DNA of 5,484 bases from Acidobacteriota bacterium (GCA_023265215.1 JAHFUH010000398.1:1-5484); one strand, 5' to 3'. Shown: positions 1 to 5,251, counted from the stretch's first letter. A program made the numbers and translations. Notes: generated by a model from the sequence alone, not told the origin.

Positions 1-42
1 AATGATAACCAGGGCGGAAGCGGCGATCCTTATGATTTTCAT
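1..42 (-). CDS. Start of an exported protein, cut by the window edge
   Basis: Reading leftwards from an ATG at 42-40, the frame stays open to base 1 and gives 14 residues, MKIIRIAASALVII. A short basic N-terminus followed by a hydrophobic run is what the first part of a Sec signal peptide looks like. An AGCAGGGT stretch about 10 bases upstream is a weak ribosome binding site, and a good promoter lies at 76-105 on the same strand. Too little is present to name the product. The call rests on the combination of signal-like start, ribosome binding site and promoter, so chance cannot be excluded. Confidence 0.5.
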   Translation of the reverse strand, partial: MKIIRIAASALVII

Positions 43-75
43 ATCTGCATGACCCTGCTGGTGGTTAACGTCGCA

Positions 76-105
76 ATTATAGTGGACGCGCCTTGACGTT
101 TGCAA
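76..105 (-). promoter_or_regulatory. Sigma70-like promoter for the left-edge gene
   Basis: On the minus strand, TTGCAA (105-100) is followed after 18 bases by a perfect TATAAT (81-76). Transcription would start near base 69 and leave a leader of roughly 27 bases before the ATG at 42. Both hexamers match the housekeeping consensus well (4/6 and 6/6). Confidence 0.6.
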
Positions 106-409
106 GGAACGGGAAAGATGGAAACATGGATGGCGCGGATAGCCGCATATTAGTCGAACAATCTGCATCCTTCTTTGGAAATGGGCGTTTTGACCTTTGA
201 GTAAGACACACTCCGGGAACCAGGCATCAAGCACAAATTGGGCGATTCATTCTCTCGGAATCGTGCCCTTATTGGCATCATTGTCCCATTGTGAGAAATT
301 GCACCACAATGTTAAGTGGAAATCAATGGCGGCCCTTCACGTGTCCGCTTTCGCGACTAACCGTCCAGGTGACGGATCGATAGCACAGTAAATCCCAGAA
401 AAGGTTCTG
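106..409. other. About 300 bases with no supported gene
   Basis: I find no family-like coding region on either strand. A 64-codon plus-strand frame (197-391) needs a TTG start, has no ribosome binding site and no recognisable motif. A minus-strand open stretch of about 49 codons over roughly 150-305 is equally featureless. The region may hold decayed coding sequence or regulatory DNA for its neighbours, but the sequence does not show which. Confidence 0.5.
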
Positions 410-496
410 ATGGCAGGTGTAGCGTTCGCAGTCACATGGATGGTCTATAATGATTTCATCCAGTCTGTATATACCTGGATCGATAAATTGCAATAA
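410..496 (+). CDS. Possible 28-residue small hydrophobic protein
   Basis: An ATG at 410 opens a 28-codon frame ending in TAA at 494-496. An AAAAGG sequence six bases upstream of the ATG is a fair ribosome binding site. The peptide begins MAGVAFAVTWMVYNDF, continues IQSVYTWIDKLQ, and is amphipathic to hydrophobic, rich in aromatic residues, with one short membrane-like stretch at its N-terminus. It ends just before the promoter of the CPBP gene. I do not recognise it. It could be a small membrane peptide, a remnant of a larger gene's C-terminus, or chance. The proposal rests only on the binding site and the composition. Confidence 0.25.
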   Translation: MAGVAFAVTWMVYNDFIQSVYTWIDKLQ

Positions 497-515
497 TTCT
501 GATAAGTCTTTGATC

Positions 516-524
516 TGCTATAAT
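516..524 (+). promoter_or_regulatory. Extended -10 promoter upstream of the CPBP gene
   Basis: TGC immediately precedes a perfect TATAAT at 519-524, the TGnTATAAT extended -10 form, which can work without a strong -35. No good -35 lies at 16-18 bases; the nearest TTGCAA (489-494) is 24 bases away. The start site would be near 531, leaving a leader of about 48 bases to the ATG at 579. Confidence 0.55.
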
Positions 525-543
525 GTGCGCATAAAAAAGCAAG

Positions 544-563
544 TTTACTGATATTTACTGTTA
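544..563 (+). repeat. 10-bp tandem repeat in the CPBP leader
   Basis: TTTACTGATA (544-553) is followed directly by TTTACTGTTA (554-563), matching at 9 of 10 positions. The period is about one helical turn, and the repeat sits between the predicted transcription start and the ATG. That geometry would suit a regulator binding the same face of DNA twice, but no regulator is known here. Confidence 0.4.
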
Positions 564-578
564 GGCGGGCAAATACTC

Positions 579-1397
579 ATGGGTTCTCTCCTCAAGTTCT
601 TCTCGCTCACATATGCCCTAACGTGGACTTGCTTCATCGCCGCCGCAGTGATCTTGAGTCGTGTCGCGCCGGGCAGGCTCGCGGGACTCGCCGGGTTGTT
701 GCTGCTTCTCGGAACCTTCGCTCCTTCCATGGTCGCCCTCTGGCTCACTGCGCGAGCCGACGGACGTGCTGGAACGCGCGCGATGCTTCGTCGGTTGGTC
801 GAGTGGCGTGTGGGTGCGCGATGGTACGTGTTCGCAGTCGGCTACATGGCCGCGATCAAGCTCGCGGTTGCGCTTATGCACCGCGTCGCCGTTGGCGCAT
901 GGCCGCCCTTAGGCCAGGAAGTGTGGTACGTCATCATGGCGAGTATCGTCATCACGACCGTGGGACAGGCGGGAGAGGAGATCGGATGGCGCGGCTATGC
1001 CCTTCCCCGTCTGGCAGCGCGCCTGGGACTCGCGCAAGCGAGCGTACTACTGGGACTGATCTGGGCCTGCTGGCACCTGCCCCTCTTCTTCGTTCCGGGA
1101 ATCAGTCAGACCGGACAGTCATTCCCGGTGTACCTGTTGATGGTGCCCGCGCTGTCCGTCGCTATCGCCTGGCTCTATGGGCACACCAACGGAAGCCTGC
1201 TGCTCGCGATGCTGATGCACGCGGCTATTAATCAGACCGCGAAGATCGTCCCGACGGCTGATACGGCCGCCTCGAATCCGCTTGCACTGAGCAATTCGCT
1301 TGTGGCGTGGCTCACTCTCGCATTCCTGTGGATCGGTGCCGGGTACTTCTTCGTTCGGATGCCCAAAGCCGACCTGCTGCGACCGGCCGCCAGTTGA
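579..1397 (+). CDS. CPBP-family intramembrane glutamic endopeptidase (CAAX protease/Abi-like)
   Basis: This 272-residue polytopic membrane protein has the conserved motifs of the CPBP (CAAX protease and bacteriocin-processing, Abi) family in order. EEIGWRGY (E133, E134, R138) is the glutamate motif. WACWH (W162 to H166) occupies the FxxxH position. HAAIN (H214, N218) is the third conserved motif. Hydrophobic segments lie near residues 8-28, 32-57, 82-101, 116-130, 152-172, 184-200 and 240-259. Known members cleave prenylated proteins, process peptides or protect against bacteriocins; the substrate here is not evident. All catalytic motifs are intact and the length is typical. The start follows a weak GGCGGG ribosome binding site (564-569), and the first residues already form the first membrane segment. 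The gene is clearly richer in GC than both flanks, which suggests separate acquisition. It converges on the toxin-antitoxin pair. Confidence 0.9.
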   Translation: MGSLLKFFSLTYALTWTCFIAAAVILSRVAPGRLAGLAGLLLLLGTFAPSMVALWLTARADGRAGTRAMLRRLVEWRVGARWYVFAVGYMAAIKLAVALMHRVAVGAWPPLGQEVWYVIMASIVITTVGQAGEEIGWRGYALPRLAARLGLAQASVLLGLIWACWHLPLFFVPGISQTGQSFPVYLLMVPALSVAIAWLYGHTNGSLLLAMLMHAAINQTAKIVPTADTAASNPLALSNSLVAWLTLAFLWIGAGYFFVRMPKADLLRPAAS

Positions 1398-1418
1398 CCA
1401 GTTGACCTTGCAGTTGTC
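1391..1418 (+). repeat. Short repeat at the end of the CPBP gene (CAGTTGAC x2 plus a variant)
   Basis: CAGTTGAC occurs at 1391-1398 and 1399-1406, and CAGTTGTC at 1411-1418. The stop codon (1395-1397) lies inside the first unit. This may reflect replication slippage or be a trace of a junction. No hairpin with a T-run follows, so it is not an obvious terminator. Confidence 0.4.
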
Positions 1419-1539
1419 CTGAAGTCGCATTCGAGGAAACGTCCTGCGCTGGGATAAAACCGATTGTTTGCTTTAGAGGCGCTTGGTTTTCTGGCAAGCC
1501 GCATATGTTAATGGAGACCGCCATAGGTGGCAATCCATG

Positions 1540-1791
1540 CTATGAAGCTCTTGCGATGATCAGGCGCAAATCTATTGCCTTCGGATCTACCAATTCTCCT
1601 TTAATATAGCGATGGAGAACGCTGCTGATCAGTGTTTGATAGGGGATCCCAAGCCGCTCGGCTTCAGATCGTAGATCAGCAAGAACTCCTCCATCCAATC
1701 GAATGCTGATCGGGATTTTGGCGGCATCAGGGTCAGTTTTTACTTTCCCTGGACGTTTTTTGAGTTTGCTGAGGTTATATTCCCTTTTCAT
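1540..1791 (-). CDS. brnA: BrnA/CopG-type antitoxin (ribbon-helix-helix)
   Basis: This 83-residue protein has the layout of a BrnA-type antitoxin. A basic N-terminal tail (MKREYNLSKLKKRPGK) is followed by a short beta strand, KIPISIRLD (25-33), of the ribbon-helix-helix fold. Helices then cover about 34-48 and 50-64, with the PYQTLISSVLHRYI segment (50-63) typical of the second helix. In this family the protein pairs as a dimer on DNA, represses its own operon and neutralises the BrnT ribonuclease. Its ATG lies inside the last codons of the toxin gene, so the two are translationally coupled. The ribosome binding site GAGG sits in the toxin's 3' end about seven bases before the ATG. The toxin-first order is the usual one for BrnTA. 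A general CopG-like antitoxin label would also fit. Confidence 0.82.
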   Translation of the reverse strand: MKREYNLSKLKKRPGKVKTDPDAAKIPISIRLDGGVLADLRSEAERLGIPYQTLISSVLHRYIKGELVDPKAIDLRLIIARAS

Positions 1792-2056
1792 AATCCCTCA
1801 TCTCTTGCATAGTTGCTTTTCGAGCAGAAATAATGCGAATCGTTGATCCTTCTGCCCGCTCACAAAATACTACCAGAAGGATTCGGCTTTTTGTGGAATG
1901 CCCGATTCGAATATAGCGATCTTCATTGGAGCTATGCTCCGGATCAAAATATTCGATGGAATTTGAATCAGCCCAAATAGTCTGTGCTTCTTCGAACCAG
2001 ATACTATGTTTATTGAAATTGGAGCGATTCTTATTCTCGTCCCACTCGAATTTCAT
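1775..2056 (-). CDS. brnT: BrnT-family toxin (RelE-like ribonuclease)
   Basis: The 93 residues follow the BrnT pattern throughout. FEWDENKNRSNFNKH (3-17) matches the family's WDxxKxxxNxxKH opening. FEEAQTIWAD (21-30) is followed by the EDRYIRIG strand (45-52), LLVVFCER (60-67), and the signature RIISARKA (74-81) with a final YE (89-90). The length is typical. BrnT is a RelE-fold ribonuclease that stops growth by cutting RNA. BrnA binds it and represses the operon. The core motifs are intact, so the toxin may be active. The gene overlaps the antitoxin by 17 bases. There is no clear Shine-Dalgarno sequence, and the predicted promoter lies so close that the message may be nearly leaderless. The AT-rich composition contrasts with the CPBP gene. 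Confidence 0.9.
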   Translation of the reverse strand: MKFEWDENKNRSNFNKHSIWFEEAQTIWADSNSIEYFDPEHSSNEDRYIRIGHSTKSRILLVVFCERAEGSTIRIISARKATMQEMRDYEKGI

Positions 2057-2062
2057 ACTTTA

Positions 2063-2092
2063 AGTGTATTCTATTGTATATACCTACGTCAA
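2063..2092 (-). promoter_or_regulatory. Candidate promoter and operator of the brnTA pair
   Basis: On the minus strand, TTGACG (2092-2087) is followed after 18 bases by TACACT (2068-2063). A 16-base spacing to AATACA is an alternative. Between them lies the perfect 8-bp palindrome GTATATAC (2076-2083), flanked by further GTAT/ATAC half-sites. A palindrome within the spacer is where a self-repressing antitoxin such as BrnA would be expected to bind. The operator role is inference. Confidence 0.45.
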
Positions 2093-2180
2093 TTCAAAAA
2101 AGAGGAAATCTGGTGCGGGCGGCTTAGACTCCCCAAATGGGACAAATCTGCCGCTTGTGGACCAAGACCTTAAATAGCAA

Positions 2181-2744
2181 TCAATGGGGCAGAAGGTGCC
2201 ACCCCTGCCGTAGTTTCTCGGCAATATGAGAGTCTTGATCGAAACGTTCTCTTGCGCATTCCAGAACGATTGAGTAATGGATGGCAATGCTATCCTTTTT
2301 GGCGGGTCGCAACGCCCATATGGTTTCTGAAACCATCGGTTTTTGCTTTAATTCGTAGTCAATTATGAAAAGCATTGCAGAAAGGCCGCCGAGCCGTATC
2401 CTAACTTTGTTGCGCAGTTTTATATTGGCCGCGCCCCTATACTGAAGGCCTCGGATTGTAACCTGTGGAACTTCTGACACAGTGAAATCCTCAGAATAAA
2501 AAGTTCCGTCGACCCATAGGTAGGAAGGAGGTTTATCAGACAGATCAATGCCGAAACCGTGGTTTGGTGCAAGTGGGTCAGATCGGCGAATTCGCAAGTG
2601 TTCGGGTATAAGAACGGAGTAGCCGTAATCCACATTGGTATATTGATCGGCGAGAGATGCGCCATTCTGAGCCCGCAGTGGCAAGCTCAGAATAGTCAGA
2701 AAAGCCATAATAATAGTGCGCTTCCCTCGTTTTTTGAGGATCAT
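2181..2744 (-). CDS. Secreted hypothetical protein, 187 residues
   Basis: I do not recognise a named family. The N-terminus is a classic Sec signal peptide: basic MILKKRGKR, hydrophobic TIIMAFLTILSLPL (10-23), then LRAQ with likely cleavage near residue 26. The mature part has YGYSVLIPEHL (40-50), PNHGFGIDL (60-68) and LWVDG (76-80), then alternating strand-like stretches. It ends with a charged helix-like tail and GWHLLPH. The layout suggests a small beta-rich periplasmic or surface protein, and a PsbP/DUF1795-like fold is a guess. The frame is open up to 2897, but I chose 2744 because AGAGGGG lies just before that ATG and the signal peptide begins there. The upstream 51 codons read into the repeat block. 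It precedes brnT on the same strand with a 124-base gap, so it is probably separately transcribed. Confidence 0.75.
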   Translation of the reverse strand: MILKKRGKRTIIMAFLTILSLPLRAQNGASLADQYTNVDYGYSVLIPEHLRIRRSDPLAPNHGFGIDLSDKPPSYLWVDGTFYSEDFTVSEVPQVTIRGLQYRGAANIKLRNKVRIRLGGLSAMLFIIDYELKQKPMVSETIWALRPAKKDSIAIHYSIVLECARERFDQDSHIAEKLRQGWHLLPH

Positions 2745-2820
2745 AGCCCCTCTGACGTGCGCCATATTATCGAAAAGCGGCGATTTGCAGTGACTGTATA
2801 ACACACCCATTATGAAAGCT

Positions 2821-3020
2821 AAATCCCAATACTCCCAGATGTCCCGTATCTTGGGAGTTGGCCAACAGGCAAATTCCACGAGTCGGCGACAAACCAACGA
2901 AGTGGATCAGCAGAATTGGAAAGAGCCCATGGAGGGATGCGAAAACCGTTGTCCGATCTGGGACAGAATTTCGCGACGGCGCTGACAGTATTACCAGCTC
3001 TGCGGCAACTGCTGCCTGGC
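2821..3020. repeat. Non-coding block with small hairpins, probable repeat or element remnant
   Basis: No convincing gene is visible, although several overlapping frames stay open. The left end has an imperfect stem-loop: CCAA (2826-2829) and CTCCCA (2832-2837) pair with TGGGAG (2852-2857) and TTGG (2858-2861). It runs into the 10-bp palindrome GTTGGCCAAC (2857-2866). Open frames on both strands with proline-, serine- and tryptophan-rich nonsense protein are typical of multicopy intergenic repeats that get annotated as hypothetical proteins. It abuts the palindromic element at 3021 and may be part of the same unit. Copy number cannot be judged from one window. Confidence 0.35.
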
Positions 3021-3111
3021 CCCCATTGGGGCATAGGTGTTAAGTTAAGGATTCTCAATCCATCCTGCATCAAGATTTTATTCCGAGCGCTGAAAGCGCG
3101 AGGCAGCAAAG

Positions 3112-3148
3112 CCCAGGGTGAAGGCTGCGAAGCAGCCGAAACCCTGGG
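3112..3148. repeat. Double hairpin inside the left half of the element
   Basis: CCCAGGGT (3112-3119) pairs with ACCCTGGG (3141-3148). Inside it, GGCTGC (3123-3128) pairs with GCAGCC (3132-3137) around a GAA loop. The CCCAGGG segment is shared with the long arm that pairs to 3421-3427, so alternative pairings compete. A 10-bp palindrome, TTGCATGCAA (3152-3161), follows. Confidence 0.6.
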
Positions 3149-3170
3149 ATATTGCATGCAAATTATCGTA

Positions 3171-3212
3171 AGCCCTGAAAGGCGAAACAGCCTGCGCCGC
3201 CCTTATAGGGCT
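3171..3212. repeat. Second hairpin in the extra left-half module
   Basis: AGCCCT (3171-3176) pairs with AGGGCT (3207-3212), and GGCG (3181-3184) with CGCC (3195-3198) inside. It lies in the sequence missing from the right half, so this module folds on itself and not with the opposite copy. Confidence 0.5.
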
Positions 3213-3289
3213 GATGCCTAAAGCCGCTCGGACTCCCAGGTCTTGCGCCCATAAGCGCTAAGATAAGTGAATTTGCTGGACCGGACTTT

Positions 3290-3368
3290 AAATATCGAAT
3301 ATCGAACAAGGAATTTCGAACCGCAAAACCTTCGAAATTCAAAATTCCTTGTTCGATATTCGATATTT
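3290..3368. repeat. Central 27-bp perfect inverted repeat with 25-base loop
   Basis: The arms 3290-3316 and 3342-3368 are perfect reverse complements. Each arm contains a tandem 7-mer, TATCGAA twice on the left (3293-3306). A further 9-base pair, AATTTCGAA (3312-3320) with TTCGAAATT (3331-3339), overlaps the stem ends and gives a second pairing register. As DNA it could extrude a cruciform; as RNA it would be a long hairpin. It has no T-run directly after it, so a simple terminator role is not favoured. Confidence 0.75.
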
Positions 3369-3500
3369 ATTTGATTTGAGCTGCAGGATTCATGCTTATC
3401 TTAGCGCTTATGGGCTTGCCCCCTGGGCTTCGCTGCTCCGCGCTTTCAGCGCTTAATGAAGCTTTCCTTAACTTAACACCTATGCCCATTGGGGACTGAC

Positions 3501-3553
3501 TTTTGAGACGCTGAAGGTCTGCCTGTAGGCAGAATGACCGCCCTTTCTCAAAA
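3501..3553 (+). other. Stem-loop upstream of the radical SAM gene
   Basis: TTTTGAGA (3501-3508) pairs with TCTCAAAA (3546-3553), GGT (3516-3518) with ACC (3537-3539), and CTGCC (3519-3523) with GGCAG (3528-3532) around a TGTA loop. Together they make one interrupted stem just outside the large palindrome. It could be the edge of the repeat block or a transcribed structure. No riboswitch class is recognisable. Confidence 0.4.
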
Positions 3554-3612
3554 TGGGTTTTCCTGCCGCGGCTAACGATTAGGACCGTTATGTCAACTAA
3601 ACTCTTTTTTCT

Positions 3613-3642
3613 TTGGCGATTTTAAGCCGCGACCAATATTAT
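3613..3642 (+). promoter_or_regulatory. Candidate promoter for the radical SAM gene
   Basis: TTGGCG (3613-3618) is followed after 18 bases by TATTAT (3637-3642), with TATACT overlapping at 3640-3645. The -35 matches at 4 of 6 positions. The leader to the ATG at 3764 would be about 110 bases. It would hold two perfect 7-bp stems: GCGCAGG (3657-3663) with CCTGCGC (3684-3690), and GATTTTC (3714-3720) with GAAAATC (3728-3734). Confidence 0.4.
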
Positions 3643-3763
3643 ACTGCAGGTTTTTTGCGCAGGGGTTTTCCGGATCAGACATGCCTGCGCCTCAAAGTGC
3701 AATTTGTTGTCCGGATTTTCAGTCCAGGAAAATCTGTTCGTCCCGTAAGGCAGTTTTGACACC

Positions 3764-5251
3764 ATGAAAACTATGCTCATCTTTCCGCCCCCTGCCAGTC
3801 CCACGTACGTTCCGGCGGGCTTAGCCGCGCTATCCGCTTATGTAAAAATCAACGCGTCGGAAGTTCCGTTGGTGGTGATGGACATGAATATCGAAGCCTG
3901 GCATCTGCTGGCGAAGAGACAATCTGAGTTCGAAAGGCATGTCCGCTATGCTCAAGGGCAGGAAGGGAATTTCTATGATAAGAAGCAATATTTAGATTCG
4001 CTTGGAGCTTATGCCGGGCTGTCCGCAGAAATGGACTCTTGGTGGCAGTCCGCGAAACATTACCTGGAGAGCGGCAAAGCGGAGAGCCGGTTTTTAAGTT
4101 TGCTGGATGCTCTGCTGGAACCGGCGATCGCGTTTCAGGCGGAACTCATGGGCTTTTCTCTGCTCTATCCCAAACAGGTGGTGTTTGGTCTGGCCCTGGC
4201 GTTGCGGCTTCGAGAAAAACTTGGAGACCGACGCTGCCGAATCGTGCTCGGCGGGGCCATGATGACCGCGCTTGACACGAAAGAACTGCTGGCCGCCTGC
4301 CCGTTTGTGGATGATATCGTACCGGGAGAAGGGGAAGAGGCTTTTCTTGCGCTGTGCCAGGGACGTCCAACTCCGGCCAATCGGCCCTTGCCCGTGGAAA
4401 ACATCCCCCCGCCCGATTTTTCCTTCGCCGATTTATCCCAATACTTCAATCCCGAACCCGTACTGCCCGTGCTTTTTTCACGAGGGTGCGCCTGGCATCG
4501 ATGCCGGTTCTGTGCACATAACTTCTCCTACGGCCATTACCGTCACAAGATTACGGCCGGCTTCGTGGAGGAACTGAAGCAGCTGGAGGAAAAACAGGGG
4601 GCGCGCCATTTTTACTTTGCCGACCAATATCTTGACGAAGAGAGTCTGGACAGGCTCGCGGATGAAATCCTCCGGCAAAGGCTCGATATCCGTTTTCACG
4701 CCATGGGGCGGCCGTCAAAGGCTTACACGCGTGAGCTGCTGGAGAAACTGCATAAGGCCGGTTGTCGATGGATAAGCTGGGGCGTGGAAAGCGGTTCGCA
4801 GGCCCTGCTGGACAAGGTGGACAAAGGCGTTGACGCGGGCGACCTTCCGCGTCTCATCCGTGACACGCACGCGTCAGGAATCTCAAATTTGCTGATGCTT
4901 ATTTTTGGGCTCCCGGGAAGCACGGATGCGGATTATGAAGCCACCGTCCAATTACTGGAGAAGACGAACGACGTCGTGGACGCGGTCACTTCAAGCCGGT
5001 TCCAGTTGTTTGACCATACTCCGTTCGCACGGCATCCGGAGAAGTGGGGGCTCAAGGTAACAGGCCAGGAAATCCTGTTTGTGCGGAAGGGATCGTCGGT
5101 TCATTCATTCCGGTTGAATCATGATGGCGCCAGGGCGGATGCAGAACTTGCGCAATGGGAAAAATTCAAATTGTGGACGCGCGGGGAATGCTTGTTTGAA
5201 CGGCTCGGCAGCGAACACTACCTGCTATACGCAGACCATCAGAGCCGGTAA
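3764..5251 (+). CDS. B12-binding-type radical SAM protein, substrate unknown
   Basis: This 495-residue protein has a B12-binding-like N-terminal half and a radical SAM core. The N-terminus, LIFPPPASPTYVPAGLAALSAYV (5-27) and the VVMDMN strand (37-42), is the usual start of such enzymes. IVLGGAMMTAL (160-170) and VPGEGEEAF (186-194) are typical of the domain end. I see no DxHxxG motif, so any cobalamin would lack the usual lower histidine ligand. The cluster motif is SRGCAWHRCRFC, cysteines 242, 247 and 250, giving CX4CX2C instead of CX3CX2C. GVESGSQ (340-346) and GLPGST (382-387) are the later SAM-site strands. Family members do methylations and other radical chemistry on peptides, lipids or antibiotics. 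This one is shorter than the peptide-maturase relatives I know, and I find no precursor peptide nearby. The start has only a distant AAGG, but the domain begins at residue 5. Confidence 0.85.
   Translation: MKTMLIFPPPASPTYVPAGLAALSAYVKINASEVPLVVMDMNIEAWHLLAKRQSEFERHVRYAQGQEGNFYDKKQYLDSLGAYAGLSAEMDSWWQSAKHYLESGKAESRFLSLLDALLEPAIAFQAELMGFSLLYPKQVVFGLALALRLREKLGDRRCRIVLGGAMMTALDTKELLAACPFVDDIVPGEGEEAFLALCQGRPTPANRPLPVENIPPPDFSFADLSQYFNPEPVLPVLFSRGCAWHRCRFCAHNFSYGHYRHKITAGFVEELKQLEEKQGARHFYFADQYLDEESLDRLADEILRQRLDIRFHAMGRPSKAYTRELLEKLHKAGCRWISWGVESGSQALLDKVDKGVDAGDLPRLIRDTHASGISNLLMLIFGLPGSTDADYEATVQLLEKTNDVVDAVTSSRFQLFDHTPFARHPEKWGLKVTGQEILFVRKGSSVHSFRLNHDGARADAELAQWEKFKLWTRGECLFERLGSEHYLLYADHQSR

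Larger units (their letters stand above)
3021..3494. repeat. Composite nested palindrome: two inverted copies of one repeat unit
   Basis: Four pairs of inverted arms lie in mirror order around a centre near 3329. The outer arms, 3029-3050 and 3466-3487, are identical over 22 bases. The second pair, 3086-3118 and 3421-3453, matches at 30 of 33. The third pair, 3247-3267 and 3395-3415, is identical over 21. The inner pair, 3290-3316 and 3342-3368, is identical over 27. Each outer end also carries a near-palindrome, CCCCATTGGGG on the left and CCCATTGGGG on the right. The left half is longer because it has extra sequence at about 3119-3240. No transposase, integrase or protein-coding gene is inside. 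I see no clear target-site duplication. It could be a non-autonomous mobile element, two repeat units inserted head to head, or the gene for a long folded RNA. Confidence 0.75.

Noticed and set aside
197..391. 64-codon plus-strand frame
   Set aside because: It needs a TTG start, lacks a ribosome binding site and shows no protein-like motif.
560..566. GTTAGGC as a true integron attC site
   Set aside because: No matching RYYYAAC half is visible within the usual distance upstream, and no attC is visible after the gene. It is kept only as a possibility in the findings.
2745..2897. N-terminal extension of the secreted protein to 238 residues
   Set aside because: The extension reads back into the repeat block, lacks a ribosome binding site at its starts, and would bury the signal peptide inside the protein.
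2819..3221. Open frames on both strands of 101 and 112 codons
   Set aside because: They run across the hairpins of the repeat block and palindrome; their composition is that of translated repeats, not of a protein family.
3290..3368. Rho-independent terminator or CRISPR repeat
   Set aside because: No T-run follows the stem, and there is a single pair of arms with no regularly spaced repeats or spacers.
3534..3575. 13-codon ORF inside the stem-loop before the radical SAM gene
   Set aside because: It lies inside the paired structure, has a weak binding site and looks random.
3622..3804. 60-codon minus-strand frame over the radical SAM start
   Set aside because: It overlaps the well-supported radical SAM N-terminus and has no motif or ribosome binding site.
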